DNA of 64,000 nt from Methanobacteriota archaeon (lineage in GTDB: Archaea > Thermoplasmatota > Thermoplasmata > SG8-5 > JACRNV01): assembly GCA_016214785.1 (NCBI GenBank), contig JACRNV010000059.1:17924-81923 (forward strand), in the 5' to 3' direction. The notes under the pieces were generated by a model. It was not told the DNA's origin. It saw only the letters and a list, made by a program, of their open reading frames with translations, and did not search any database. The translations under genes and the position numbers were made by a program. Below, one piece after another: positions 46,048-53,942 of the stretch (the first letter of the stretch is position 1; the number at the start of each line of letters is the position of its first letter).

Positions 46048-47112
46048 ATGAAACGGACGGCTGTCGTCCTGGCAGCGCTCATTCTCCTCGCGCCAGCCTG
46101 GACGCTCATCCCGTTCTTCACGACGCCGGGCATAGGGGCGGCAAGCGACGGCCCGGTCTTCTCGCGCGACTACACCAGCTACGCGCTCGACATGCAGGCC
46201 GGCCCATCGCAGCCCGACCAGGTGTCTTATATATTAAACGGTTACAGCATCACGAACGGCGGGTCGAGCGTGCTTGTCTTTGACCGGCTGGGCGTCCAAG
46301 GCTTCCAGGGCAGCGGAACGCCCGTCGATTCCGAGACCATGGTGCGGTACGCCGACAGCGCGCTGGACTTCAGGCTCCACAACACGCCGACCGCGGCAAT
46401 AGAGATAGCCCTCGCTGCCGGGGGAAAGGTGTACGTGGACATGGCCGGTGGCATGAGCGCACTGAAGTCCGGCAGCGGCGTAATCGTCGGCGGCAACAAC
46501 GTCTCCGGGGTCATAGTCGTCTCCGGCTCTGGCGTGTTCAGCGTCGCCAACGACTTCGTCATCGTCCAGCTCGCCCCTGCGTCCAAGATGGTCTTCAGGG
46601 CCACCCCGCCCGGTGAGGCCCAGGTCTCCGAGGGCATCCTGTCCTCCAGGATATCGGGAGAGATGTACGTCTCCTCCACGCCAGGAAAAGTCCTCCAGGG
46701 GGGCATCGCCTACGGCGGCGCAGGCATGGAGGCGCTTCTGACCTCCAACAACTCGTTCTCGGCGTCCGTGAACGGCTCCATCGGGGGTAAGGTCATGGTC
46801 ATCAACCTCGACAGGGGCATGATGCCTGACATCGACTCGCGCAAGATAGCCGTCAGCGTCTCTGGCGCGGATGCGCAGAAGTCCGAGAACGCGGCGGCCA
46901 TCGTATGGGAGACCGGGGGCGAGGCGAAGTACTTCGTGTCGATTGATGGCGAGATCCTCCAGATCCTGGTCTACGTCCCGGCAGACACTGGCACCGGCGT
47001 GATTTCGATATCAGAGCATGTGGACCAGGGCCCCGGGCTCGACACGGTAATGTCGGCCATAGCCGCGACCCTGGTCGTGGTTGTGGCCGCGGCTGCGCTC
47101 TACAAAAGATAG
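46048..47112 (+). CDS. Secreted, C-terminally anchored protein of unknown function
   Basis: The 354-residue protein has a signal peptide (RTAVVLAALILLAPAWTLIPFF). Its all-beta-looking domain is rich in Ser, Gly and Val (VIVGGNNVSGVIVVSGSGVFSVANDFVIVQL). A final helix (MSAIAATLVVVVAAAALY) and the basic end KR act as a membrane anchor or stop-transfer. A ladder-like pattern of short hydrophobic strands is suggestive of a beta-solenoid but no known family is recognised. It is convergent with the HVO_0476-like gene. Confidence 0.75.
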   Translation: MKRTAVVLAALILLAPAWTLIPFFTTPGIGAASDGPVFSRDYTSYALDMQAGPSQPDQVSYILNGYSITNGGSSVLVFDRLGVQGFQGSGTPVDSETMVRYADSALDFRLHNTPTAAIEIALAAGGKVYVDMAGGMSALKSGSGVIVGGNNVSGVIVVSGSGVFSVANDFVIVQLAPASKMVFRATPPGEAQVSEGILSSRISGEMYVSSTPGKVLQGGIAYGGAGMEALLTSNNSFSASVNGSIGGKVMVINLDRGMMPDIDSRKIAVSVSGADAQKSENAAAIVWETGGEAKYFVSIDGEILQILVYVPADTGTGVISISEHVDQGPGLDTVMSAIAATLVVVVAAAALYKR

Positions 47113-47173
47113 GAATACAGCATCACGCTCAAAATCCTTCGCGATGCGAGTTAGTATGTGTCATGTCGAGAGC

Positions 47174-47773
47174 CTAGTGGCTGCGCTCCCTGACAATCCG
47201 GCCGTAAACGCGCACGATGTCCCTGGCGAGCGCGACGCCGTGGTAGAGGAGCGATTCTTGAGTCTTTATCCTGTGGATGACTATCCTCTTCCCACCGACG
47301 TCGGTTATCTGCCCTATCTCGAACTCCTCGTCGGGGTGGGCGTCGACCGACGCCGAGACCGTCCTGGAGCCTCGGGCTATCGAGAAATTGACCTCGACGG
47401 TATCGAACCTCTTCGTCCATAGAGTGGTGATGTCCCTGGCCATCGACGCCGGCACCCTCTTGGGGCCGGCGTCGATGGCCGTGACCAGGAGGTTGGTGTC
47501 GTGCTGTATCTCGTCGCCGACGCAGACCTCGTCCGCGGGCAGGAGGTCTATCCTTATCTTCTCCGAGCCCCCCTTCCAGCTCACGACGGTGGGAATGGCA
47601 ATGGGCGCCTCCTCCGTGATGTTGACGTTGTGGACCAGCCCGCACTCGGCGCACTTTGTCGTCGCCTCGACCCTGACATCCTTTCCCTTCCACATCTTGC
47701 CCTTCAGCACGCGGTGGTTCGTCTCGGTGCCGCACCCGGGGCAGAGGTATGTTATCGATGACGGGGCGTCCAT
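47174..47773 (-). CDS. HVO_0476-family zinc-ribbon protein
   Basis: From the ATG at 47773 the 199-residue product begins SSITYLCPGCGTETNHRVLKGK and has a second cysteine pair TKCAECGLVHNVN, forming one zinc ribbon. Beta-rich domains follow: LLPADEVCVGDEIQHDTNLLVTAIDAG, MARDITTLWTKRFDTVEVNFSI and GQITDVGGKRIVIHRIKTQES. This matches a conserved euryarchaeal family named for Haloferax HVO_0476, of unknown role though ribbon plus OB-like parts suggest RNA or ribosome contact. Its start lies 24 nt past the pyrF stop, so the two genes form an operon. The longer ORF in the track is an upstream extension. Confidence 0.8.
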   Translation of the reverse strand: MDAPSSITYLCPGCGTETNHRVLKGKMWKGKDVRVEATTKCAECGLVHNVNITEEAPIAIPTVVSWKGGSEKIRIDLLPADEVCVGDEIQHDTNLLVTAIDAGPKRVPASMARDITTLWTKRFDTVEVNFSIARGSRTVSASVDAHPDEEFEIGQITDVGGKRIVIHRIKTQESLLYHGVALARDIVRVYGRIVRERSH

Positions 47774-47796
47774 GTCGGCTGGTAGTGCGCCCGAGC

Positions 47797-48441
47797 CTAA
47801 AACTGTTTCTGCGCCTCTTCGACCAGATGCTTGGCCACCTTCGCGGGGTCCGACGCTTCGTAGATGCTCCTTCCGACGATGATGTGGTCGGCGCCCGCCT
47901 TCAAGGCATCGGACGCGCTCCCGCCCTGCGCGCCCACGCCTGGGCTGAGTATCTCCAGCTTGCCGATTATCTTGCGGATGTGTGCTATCCTGTCCGGCCT
48001 CGTGGCGGGGGCGATGACGCCCTTGGCGCCAGCTTCGACGGCGACCTTGGCCAGCTCGTCGGCCAGCCGCCCTGTGAACTGCTGGCCTCCGGGGTGGCTC
48101 ATCTCCGTGACGACGAATATCTCGCGCCCCTTCGCGGCGTCGACGCAGGCCTTGACCGAGTCCGAGCCGGCGAAGGCGTGGCAGACGACGCCGCTCGCGC
48201 CCGACGCTATGGCCCTTTCGACAATGAGCCTGTTGGTGTTCGGGATGTCGGCGACCTTGAAGTCGCATAGAACATAGGCATCCTTGGCCAGGTCTCGCAC
48301 TATCTCCATCCCGCACGCCAGGGCGAGGGGGTAGTTGACCTTGATGGCGTCCAGGTGCCCTGCCGTCGCCTTGGCGATGTTCAGCGCGCGCCCCCTGTCC
48401 GTTACGTCGAGAGCCAGTATCAGGCCGGTCTTGCGCTCCAT
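47797..48441 (-). CDS. pyrF: Orotidine 5'-phosphate decarboxylase
   Basis: The 214-residue TIM-barrel enzyme shows GLILALDVTDRGRAL, the substrate lysine in HLDAIKVNYPL, the catalytic D-K-D set in LCDFKVADIPNTNRL, the loop SHPGGQQF, and the phosphate-binding end ILSPGVGAQGG and HIIVGRSIY. It converts OMP to UMP in pyrimidine synthesis. The ATG at 48441 gives the normal archaeal length; the 439-codon ORF in the track extends backwards over the EMC3-like gene on the other strand. No other pyr genes are adjacent. Confidence 0.94.
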   Translation of the reverse strand: MERKTGLILALDVTDRGRALNIAKATAGHLDAIKVNYPLALACGMEIVRDLAKDAYVLCDFKVADIPNTNRLIVERAIASGASGVVCHAFAGSDSVKACVDAAKGREIFVVTEMSHPGGQQFTGRLADELAKVAVEAGAKGVIAPATRPDRIAHIRKIIGKLEILSPGVGAQGGSASDALKAGADHIIVGRSIYEASDPAKVAKHLVEEAQKQF

Positions 48442-48516
48442 GCACCCCCATTGGCGACCGATTAGAAAAGCGTTGCCAGCGCAACCCTTATTAGGCCTTG
48501 GGGCATTGGCGCGCAC

Positions 48517-49188
48517 ATGGCAGAGAAAGTGGCGGTGCCCCCGCCGAAGAAGCCGGCCGGGGGAAGCTCGATGTTCATCATGATGTTCATGATGCTCTTC
48601 ATGCTCATCATAACCATGGACCCGACGCTGAGGACGGGCATAGGCACCATAGCGGGCTTCGGGCTCACCCCCGTCCTGGGGTTCGAAGGCGCCTTCCCGG
48701 TTTGGACCATCGTGCTGGCCGCCTTCCTGGTGTCGCTCATATCCTCGCTCGTGCGCCAGTTCGTCGTCGACTGGGAGTCCGTGGCGCGGTTCCAGAAGAA
48801 GAACGCCTACATTGCCAAGCTCAGCAGCGCGGCTTTCAAGAAGCGCGACATGGAGAAGGTGGCGAGGATAGGCAAGCTCCGCCAGGAGATGATGGGGGAT
48901 TCGATGGCCGTCCAGTCGAGCCAGATGAAGCCCACGGCGATAACGGGCATACTCTTCTTCGCGATACTGATGTGGATGTGGCTCTTCATGTCCAGCGTGC
49001 CCCACCCGTTCATGTCGATACCGTGGGCGAGCGGCTTCATGACCGGCCTCAACGTCTCGCACGTCTTCCCGGACTGGATGCTCCTCTACTCCCTGGTATC
49101 CATCGTCCTGGGCCAAATACTCGGGCGCGCTCTCAAGCTAGTCTATTTCGCGAGGGAGCTGAGGAAGCTCGCGCCCTCAGAGGGCTGA
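48517..49188 (+). CDS. EMC3/DUF106 (YidC/Oxa1 superfamily) membrane insertase-like protein
   Basis: The 223-residue protein has an N-terminal helix (MFIMMFMMLFMLIITMD), a long cytoplasmic charged hairpin (FQKKNAYIAKLSSAAFKKRDMEKVARIGKLRQEMMGDSM) and three further helices. This is the reduced YidC-like plan of archaeal DUF106 and eukaryotic EMC3/TMCO1, which help insert membrane proteins. The gene lies directly before cmk and cbf5, as in many archaeal secY-adk-DUF106-cmk-cbf5 clusters, strengthening the assignment. Confidence 0.88.
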   Translation: MAEKVAVPPPKKPAGGSSMFIMMFMMLFMLIITMDPTLRTGIGTIAGFGLTPVLGFEGAFPVWTIVLAAFLVSLISSLVRQFVVDWESVARFQKKNAYIAKLSSAAFKKRDMEKVARIGKLRQEMMGDSMAVQSSQMKPTAITGILFFAILMWMWLFMSSVPHPFMSIPWASGFMTGLNVSHVFPDWMLLYSLVSIVLGQILGRALKLVYFARELRKLAPSEG

Positions 49189-49192
49189 TGGG

Positions 49193-49714
49193 ATGATAGT
49201 GACGATCGGCGGTCCTCCGGGAAGCGGGAAGACGACCGTGGGGCGCCTCCTCGCCGAGAGGCTGGGCGGCAAGTTCCAATCCGTGGGCGAGATATTCAGG
49301 CAGATGGCTTCCGAGCGGGGCATGAGCCTCGCGGACTTCGGGGCGCTGGCCGAGCACGACCACACGATTGATAAAGAGCTCGACGAGCGAGTCGTTGCCA
49401 TGGCCAAGGGGGCGATGGTCCTCGAGGGGAGGCTCGCGGCGCAGATGCTCACCAGGCACAAGGTGAAGGCGTTCCGCGTATGGATCGATGCCCCCATCGA
49501 AATCAGGGCGCAGCGCATCGCCCGGCGCGAGGGCGGCGATGCCGCGAAGCTTCTGAAGGACATCAAGGACCGCGAGCGCTCGGAGAAGAAGCGCTACAAG
49601 GCCATTTACGGCATCGACTTCGGCAGCACGAGGGAATACGACCTCGTGCTCGATTCTTCGACGGAAATCCCGGAGCAGATCGTGGGCCGCATTGTGAAAG
49701 CGATGGGGGTCTGA
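49193..49714 (+). CDS. cmk: Cytidylate kinase (archaeal type)
   Basis: The 173-residue P-loop kinase has IGGPPGSGKTTVGRLLAERLG at its start, the NMP-binding region SVGEIFRQMASERGMSL, VLEGRLAAQML and a lid segment RIARREGGDAAKLLKDIKDRERSEKKRYKAIYGID. It phosphorylates CMP and dCMP with ATP. It begins four nt after the EMC3-like stop and is followed within one nt by cbf5. Confidence 0.94.
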   Translation: MIVTIGGPPGSGKTTVGRLLAERLGGKFQSVGEIFRQMASERGMSLADFGALAEHDHTIDKELDERVVAMAKGAMVLEGRLAAQMLTRHKVKAFRVWIDAPIEIRAQRIARREGGDAAKLLKDIKDRERSEKKRYKAIYGIDFGSTREYDLVLDSSTEIPEQIVGRIVKAMGV

Positions 49715-49715
49715 G

Positions 49716-50678
49716 ATGGGCAAGGCTCCCATCGTAGGCCACCACGGCGTCGCGCCGGGCGAGAGGGCCATCGAGCAGCTTCTGGACGCCGGAATAGTCA
49801 ACGTCGACAAGCCAAAGGGGCCGTCGAGCCATCAGGTCACGGCGTGGACGCGCGACATCTTCGGCGCCGAGAAGGCGGGCCACCTCGGCACGCTGGACCC
49901 GGGCGTCACCGGCGTGCTGCTTGTTGGGCTCGGCCGCGCGGTCCGGGGGCTGGACGCGCTCCTGCTCAGCGACAAAGAATACGTGTGCCTCATGCACCTG
50001 CACCAGGAAGTGCCGAAGCAGAAGCTCCATGACACCTTCAAAATATTCGTCGGGGAGATCTTCCAGACGCCGCCGCTGCGCTCGGCCGTCAAGCGCCAGC
50101 GGCGCTCGCGAACGATATACGAGATCGAGGTCCTCGAGATTGCTGGCAGGAGTGTCCTCTTCCGCGTCCGGTGCGAGTCCGGCACTTACATTCGTACCTT
50201 ATGCGTCGACGTCGGGGAGGCGCTGGGAGTGGGCGCGAACATGCGCGAGCTCCGGCGCACTATGTCGGCCGGGTTTTCCGAGAAGGACTCCCATCCGCTT
50301 CAGGAGGTCAAGGACGCCTGGCAGGCCTGGAAGCAGTCCGGTGACGACAAGGCGCTGCGCAACATCCTCCTGCCGATGGAGACGCTCTTCGAGCGCATGC
50401 CCAAGGTGACGATAAAGGACAGCGCCGTCGACGCCATCTGCCACGGCGCGAGCCTGGCCGTCGTCGGCGTCACGCGCGCCGACGCCAGCATCGCGTCGGG
50501 GGGCATGGTCGCGATGCTGACGGCGAAGGGCGAGGCGATAGCCCTCGGGCGCGCGATGATGAACGCCGAGGGGATGGCCAAGACGGAAGAGGGGATTGCA
50601 GTCAAAGTCGAGCGCGTGCTGATGCAGCCGGGCACTTACCCTCGTATGTGGAAGGATAAGGGCATTCTCCCGAAGTAA
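49716..50678 (+). CDS. cbf5: Cbf5, RNA pseudouridine synthase (TruB family)
   Basis: The 320-residue protein has GIVNVDKPKGPSSHQVTAW, the catalytic aspartate loop GHLGTLDPGVTGVLLVGLGRA, SAVKRQRRSRTIYEIEVLEI and ESGTYIRTLCVDVGEALG. A C-terminal PUA domain (ICHGASLAVVGVTRADASIASGGMVAML) follows. It is the catalytic subunit of box H/ACA RNPs and also acts on tRNA. The last codons (KDKGILPK and stop) lie inside the left arm of the 117-bp repeat copy B, so the repeat supplies the stop codon. Confidence 0.95.
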   Translation: MGKAPIVGHHGVAPGERAIEQLLDAGIVNVDKPKGPSSHQVTAWTRDIFGAEKAGHLGTLDPGVTGVLLVGLGRAVRGLDALLLSDKEYVCLMHLHQEVPKQKLHDTFKIFVGEIFQTPPLRSAVKRQRRSRTIYEIEVLEIAGRSVLFRVRCESGTYIRTLCVDVGEALGVGANMRELRRTMSAGFSEKDSHPLQEVKDAWQAWKQSGDDKALRNILLPMETLFERMPKVTIKDSAVDAICHGASLAVVGVTRADASIASGGMVAMLTAKGEAIALGRAMMNAEGMAKTEEGIAVKVERVLMQPGTYPRMWKDKGILPK

Positions 50679-50771
50679 AATACTGGGAATCGAATTCCCT
50701 TATCAACCCGGACAGTGTTCGTTAATCGGGCATTCTCTATTGTGTATCTACTTCAAGTCGAACGCCCTTAC
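50655..50771. repeat. 117-bp paired-hairpin repeat, copy B
   Basis: The arms are GATAAGGGCATTC (50655), TCGAATTCCCTTATC (50690), TCGGGCATTC (50726) and TCGAACGCCCTTAC (50758). Order, orientation, spacing and total length match copy A, while the sequences between arms differ. It overlaps the end of cbf5 and stops six nt before the TATA box of the following methyltransferase gene. Confidence 0.75.
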
Positions 50772-50776
50772 TTCGA

Positions 50777-50786
50777 GTATAAATAT
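50777..50786 (+). promoter_or_regulatory. TATA box of the methyltransferase gene after repeat copy B
   Basis: GTATAAATAT lies 29-38 nt before ATG 50815; initiation near 50805-50810 is expected. The repeat's right arm lies just upstream, where a BRE or regulator site would be. Confidence 0.55.
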
Positions 50787-50814
50787 CTCCCTCACTTTAG
50801 GTGTTTAGGTCATC

Positions 50815-51453
50815 ATGCCAAAAATACCAACCAGGCGCGAGGTCGCCGAGTCCTACGACGCCATGGCCGACGATTTCGACGCCACGCGCAGGAAGCCCTG
50901 GCCGGAGACGAAGGATTTCATAGACTCGCTTCCGAAAAATTCTCTCATTCTGGACGTGGGCTGCGGGAATGGTCGTAACGCAGCCCACGCGCTCAGGACC
51001 GGTCACCGGGTCGTCGGCATCGACATCTCCAAGCGCATGCTCGCAATCGCCCGCGCGAAATGCCCCGACAGGGATTTCATCCTCGCGGACGCCGTCCAAT
51101 TGCCTTTCAAGGATGACACCTTCGGAGGGGCGATGTGCGTCGCGGTCCTGCCGCACATCGCCAGCCCTGCGGAGAGGGGTTTAGCTCTTAATGAGATGTG
51201 GAGAATTTTAAGGGTCAGAGGGGCGGCGCTCCTCGGCGTCTGGGCCGTCGAGCAGGAGCGGCTTGCCGGGAAATGCGACGGCGAGAACAACCTGTGGATG
51301 GAGTGGGCTCTGAAGGACGGCGCGAAGGCCAAGCGCTTCTACCATCTCTTCACAGAGGCTGAGTTCAAGTCCCTTGTAGCATCGTCTGGGATGACGCTCT
51401 CCCGCTACTTCTTCAGGTGCGACAACCACTATGCCTTGCTGGGCAAGGCCTGA
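50815..51453 (+). CDS. Class I SAM methyltransferase, Trm9/ALKBH8-like
   Basis: The 212-residue protein starts with VAESYDAMADDFDATRRKPWPETKDFIDSL, a pattern close to the N-terminus of Trm9-type tRNA wobble-uridine methyltransferases. It has SLILDVGCGNGRNAAHAL, VVGIDISKRMLAIARAK, DAVQLPFKDDTFGGAMCVAVLPHI and a C-terminal FYHLFTEAEFKSLVASSGM. The resemblance favours tRNA modification, but a small-molecule substrate cannot be excluded. It has its own promoter directly after repeat copy B and converges on the Pop5-like and ftsZ genes. Confidence 0.82.
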   Translation: MPKIPTRREVAESYDAMADDFDATRRKPWPETKDFIDSLPKNSLILDVGCGNGRNAAHALRTGHRVVGIDISKRMLAIARAKCPDRDFILADAVQLPFKDDTFGGAMCVAVLPHIASPAERGLALNEMWRILRVRGAALLGVWAVEQERLAGKCDGENNLWMEWALKDGAKAKRFYHLFTEAEFKSLVASSGMTLSRYFFRCDNHYALLGKA

Positions 51454-51728
51454 CGCCTCGCATTGGCGACCTTGACGCGCGCCTTGCGAAGGGTGCCCGA
51501 AGTCACGAGGCTCTCCAGCCCAGGTATCTTCCCGATGACGTCGAGCGCCCTCTGCTTGTCCAGGTGCCACACTCGGACGACGGCCACTCCCTTCTCCGAT
51601 TCGATGAGCTTGATGGGGAAGGGCGCGCGCCCGAGCTCGCGGAGGGCGGAGTCGCTGCGGTATCTCACGACGATGTACCTCGCTCGCGCTCTGTCCCTGC
51701 GCTTGTCATCGGGCCCGCCGCTGCGCAA
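51429..51728 (-). CDS. rnp2: Pop5/Rpp14-like RNase P subunit (short form)
   Basis: The 99-residue protein has the Pop5-like pattern: RARYIVVRYRSDSALRELGRAPFPIKLIES, then GVAVVRVWHLDKQRALDVIG, then the ending VTSGTLRKARVKV. The last recalls the family's conserved SGT-x-KKA strand. It is shorter than usual archaeal Pop5 (about 110-130) and less conserved, so the call is moderate. The TTG start at 51728 has GGGAGTG just upstream and follows the ftsZ stop by about 20 nt, indicating co-transcription with ftsZ. In archaea Pop5 pairs with Rpp30 in the RNase P protein core. Its 3' end overlaps the convergent methyltransferase gene by 25 nt. Confidence 0.55.
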   Translation of the reverse strand: MRSGGPDDKRRDRARARYIVVRYRSDSALRELGRAPFPIKLIESEKGVAVVRVWHLDKQRALDVIGKIPGLESLVTSGTLRKARVKVANARRQALPSKA

Positions 51729-51750
51729 AGCACTCCCACGGGAGAGCCGC

Positions 51751-52875
51751 TCAGCGCACCACGTCGAAGCCCTTGCCGCTGTCGTCGCTGACCATCGGCA
51801 GGTCAGACAGTCCCTTGAACTTGACTCCTGTGAGCACGAGGAGTATCTTGACGGTCTTGTCGAGCGTCGGGTCGAGCGAGCAGCCCCAGATTATCCTCGC
51901 CTGCGGCGAGATGCGCTGGCCGACCATCTCCGGGGCGTGCTGCGCCTCCTGGACGGTCATGTCGCCGCTGCCGACTATGCGCACGAGCGCGCCCTTGGCC
52001 TGGCTGATGTCCACGTCGCCGAGGAGCGGGGACTGCAGCGCCTCGTTCACGGCGTTGTCCACTCGCTCCCGGTCCTCGTCCGATTCCCCGAGCCCTATCA
52101 TGGCCACGCCGCCGTTCTTCATGACGGTCATGAGGTCGCTGTAGTCCAGGTTGACCAGCCCCGGCTTTGTGATGATCTCGGTGATCCCCTTTATGGAGTT
52201 CATGAGCAGCTCGTCCGCGACTTTGAAGGCGGCGTCGAGCGGCAGCCTTGGCACGAGCTCGAGAAGCTTGTCGTTGGCAATGACGATGGTAGTGTCGCAG
52301 AACTTGCGCAGCCTGTCCAGGCCCTTCAGCGCGTTCTCCATCCTGAGATGCCCCTCTGCCTTGAAGGGGAGAGTGACTACGGCCATTACCAGGGCTCCGG
52401 ACTCCTTGGACATCCTGGCAACGTACGGTGCTACGCCGGTGCCTGTGCCTCCGCCCATGCCGGCGGTGATGAATACGATGTTGGAGCCGGTGAGGAACTT
52501 CTTGATGTCGTCCTCGTTCTCCTTCGCGGCCTGCTCGCCCACCTCTGGCAGCGCGCCCGCGCCCAGGCCCTTGGTAATCTTCCTGCCGATGAGCATCTTC
52601 CTCGGTGAATGGAGGGACAGCAGGTGAGCGGCGTCGGTGTTGAGTGCCATGAGCTCCGCGCCCACTACGCCGGACTTTGTGAGCCGGTCCACGGTGTTGC
52701 AGCCGCCTCCGCCGCATCCGATGATCTTGATGCTGACCTTCAGGGTATCGACGATGCTCTTCAGCTCCTCGTCGTCGGGGCTCGTTGAGACCCATTGTTC
52801 AGTGTCCTTCAAGACTTCCTCTTTCTTCTTGTCCACCTCGTGTTTCGCAAGCGCGCTCTCTATTATCGATTTCAT
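51751..52875 (-). CDS. ftsZ: Cell division protein FtsZ
   Basis: The 374-residue tubulin-like GTPase has IKIIGCGGGGCNTVDRL, NTDAAHL, GLGAGALPEVGEQAA, the tubulin signature GMGGGTGTGVAPYVA, and the synergy-loop region with GALVRIVGSGDMTVQEAQ and GCSLDPTLD. An N-terminal helical extension of about 45 residues precedes the core. It polymerises at midcell in archaea. The ATG at 52875 is chosen, with GGGATGAG upstream and a TATA box at 52921-52930. The Pop5-like gene follows on the same transcript. Confidence 0.95.
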   Translation of the reverse strand: MKSIIESALAKHEVDKKKEEVLKDTEQWVSTSPDDEELKSIVDTLKVSIKIIGCGGGGCNTVDRLTKSGVVGAELMALNTDAAHLLSLHSPRKMLIGRKITKGLGAGALPEVGEQAAKENEDDIKKFLTGSNIVFITAGMGGGTGTGVAPYVARMSKESGALVMAVVTLPFKAEGHLRMENALKGLDRLRKFCDTTIVIANDKLLELVPRLPLDAAFKVADELLMNSIKGITEIITKPGLVNLDYSDLMTVMKNGGVAMIGLGESDEDRERVDNAVNEALQSPLLGDVDISQAKGALVRIVGSGDMTVQEAQHAPEMVGQRISPQARIIWGCSLDPTLDKTVKILLVLTGVKFKGLSDLPMVSDDSGKGFDVVR

Positions 52876-52920
52876 GTGCAGCACTCATCCCTTTGTTTGT
52901 GTAGGGTAAGGTAAATCCGG

Positions 52921-52930
52921 TATATATAAT
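52921..52930 (-). promoter_or_regulatory. TATA box for ftsZ
   Basis: ATTATATATA (minus strand) lies 45-55 nt before the ftsZ ATG, giving a leader of about 20-25 nt that includes GGGATGAG. Confidence 0.6.
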
Positions 52931-52946
52931 TTAAGAAGGCGGCGGC

Positions 52947-53942
52947 TCAGTCCATTTGGTCGAGTTCGTAGTCGTCCCATTTCCGGGCCGAGAGGGCTAT
53001 CTCCAGCTCTGCTGGCGTGAGCACAGGCATACCGAACATCCCATCCTCGTCTATGGCCAGGCGCGGGCATGCGGTGGAAACGATGGCGTCGAGCCCGAAC
53101 CCGGCGATGTGCCCGGGGCTGGCCTCGTCGACCTCAAGCAGTATCGCGTCCCTTTTTTTATCCTCTAGGAGGCGCATCATGCGCTTCGCCTCAGCCTCCC
53201 TGCGCTGGCCGGACTTGGTGCAAAGGAGGACACCGAAGCGCTTTGCCGCCGAGGTTCTCTCAATCGCGCCATGCCTCCGGCGCAGGAAGCGGTCCGCGAC
53301 CGGCTCGACGTCCTGCGCCTCCAGGGCGAACGGGTCGACGGCTATGACCGGCTTGCCGACCGACAGGCGCACCGCGAGCGGGTGGAACATCCCGCCTCCG
53401 ATGTATAGGAACTGCTCGACCTTGCTGGCAATCTTCCGCGCCGCGCTGGCATTGCAGCCCAGGACCTGCCCCGGGTACTTCGTCCTCCCTCCGCCATCGC
53501 CGATCAGAGCGGTTATTCCTTTTTCTCTCAGAAATGGGAGGACCTCGTGCAGCCTGTGCGCGTGCTGGACGGTCGTCACGAGCCCGATGTTCTTCTTGAG
53601 CAGGGGGAGCGCCGCCTCCGCCGCTGGGAGGAGGGCGCAGTACGACCTCGCCTCGACGTAAATTGTATTTTCGTCGTCGTCCACGGGGGCGTGCCCGAAA
53701 TGCACTAATATGGTGCCGTCGTCGACGAAGCAGAGGTCGCAGCTGCCGAAGCAAGAATCCCCGGAGACCCGGACGTCAAGCCCGGTCTGCTTGGCGATCT
53801 CCCTCGACACCCAGAGCGCGCTGCGCCTCAGCCCCTCGGGAAACTGGAGCATCACTTTCCGAGCGCCCGACTTCTTAATCTCATCGACCACCCTCGGTAT
53901 CTCGAAGTCGAAGCCCTGCGAGCACTCGCGCTCCTCGCTCAA
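52947..53942 (-). CDS. dph2: Diphthamide synthase Dph2
   Basis: The 331-residue protein has the three conserved Dph2 cysteine regions that bind its 4Fe-4S cluster: GDSCFGSCDLC, LGCNASAARK and STACPRLAIDE. It also has VMLQFPEGLRRSA and VHFGHAPVDD. The non-canonical radical SAM enzyme transfers the aminocarboxypropyl group of SAM to a histidine of EF-2. I place the start at the TTG overlapping the mfnA stop (TTTGAG); this gives the usual N-terminus and length and implies translational coupling. The ORF-track start at 54068 lies inside mfnA in another frame. Confidence 0.92.
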   Translation of the reverse strand: MSEERECSQGFDFEIPRVVDEIKKSGARKVMLQFPEGLRRSALWVSREIAKQTGLDVRVSGDSCFGSCDLCFVDDGTILVHFGHAPVDDDENTIYVEARSYCALLPAAEAALPLLKKNIGLVTTVQHAHRLHEVLPFLREKGITALIGDGGGRTKYPGQVLGCNASAARKIASKVEQFLYIGGGMFHPLAVRLSVGKPVIAVDPFALEAQDVEPVADRFLRRRHGAIERTSAAKRFGVLLCTKSGQRREAEAKRMMRLLEDKKRDAILLEVDEASPGHIAGFGLDAIVSTACPRLAIDEDGMFGMPVLTPAELEIALSARKWDDYELDQMD

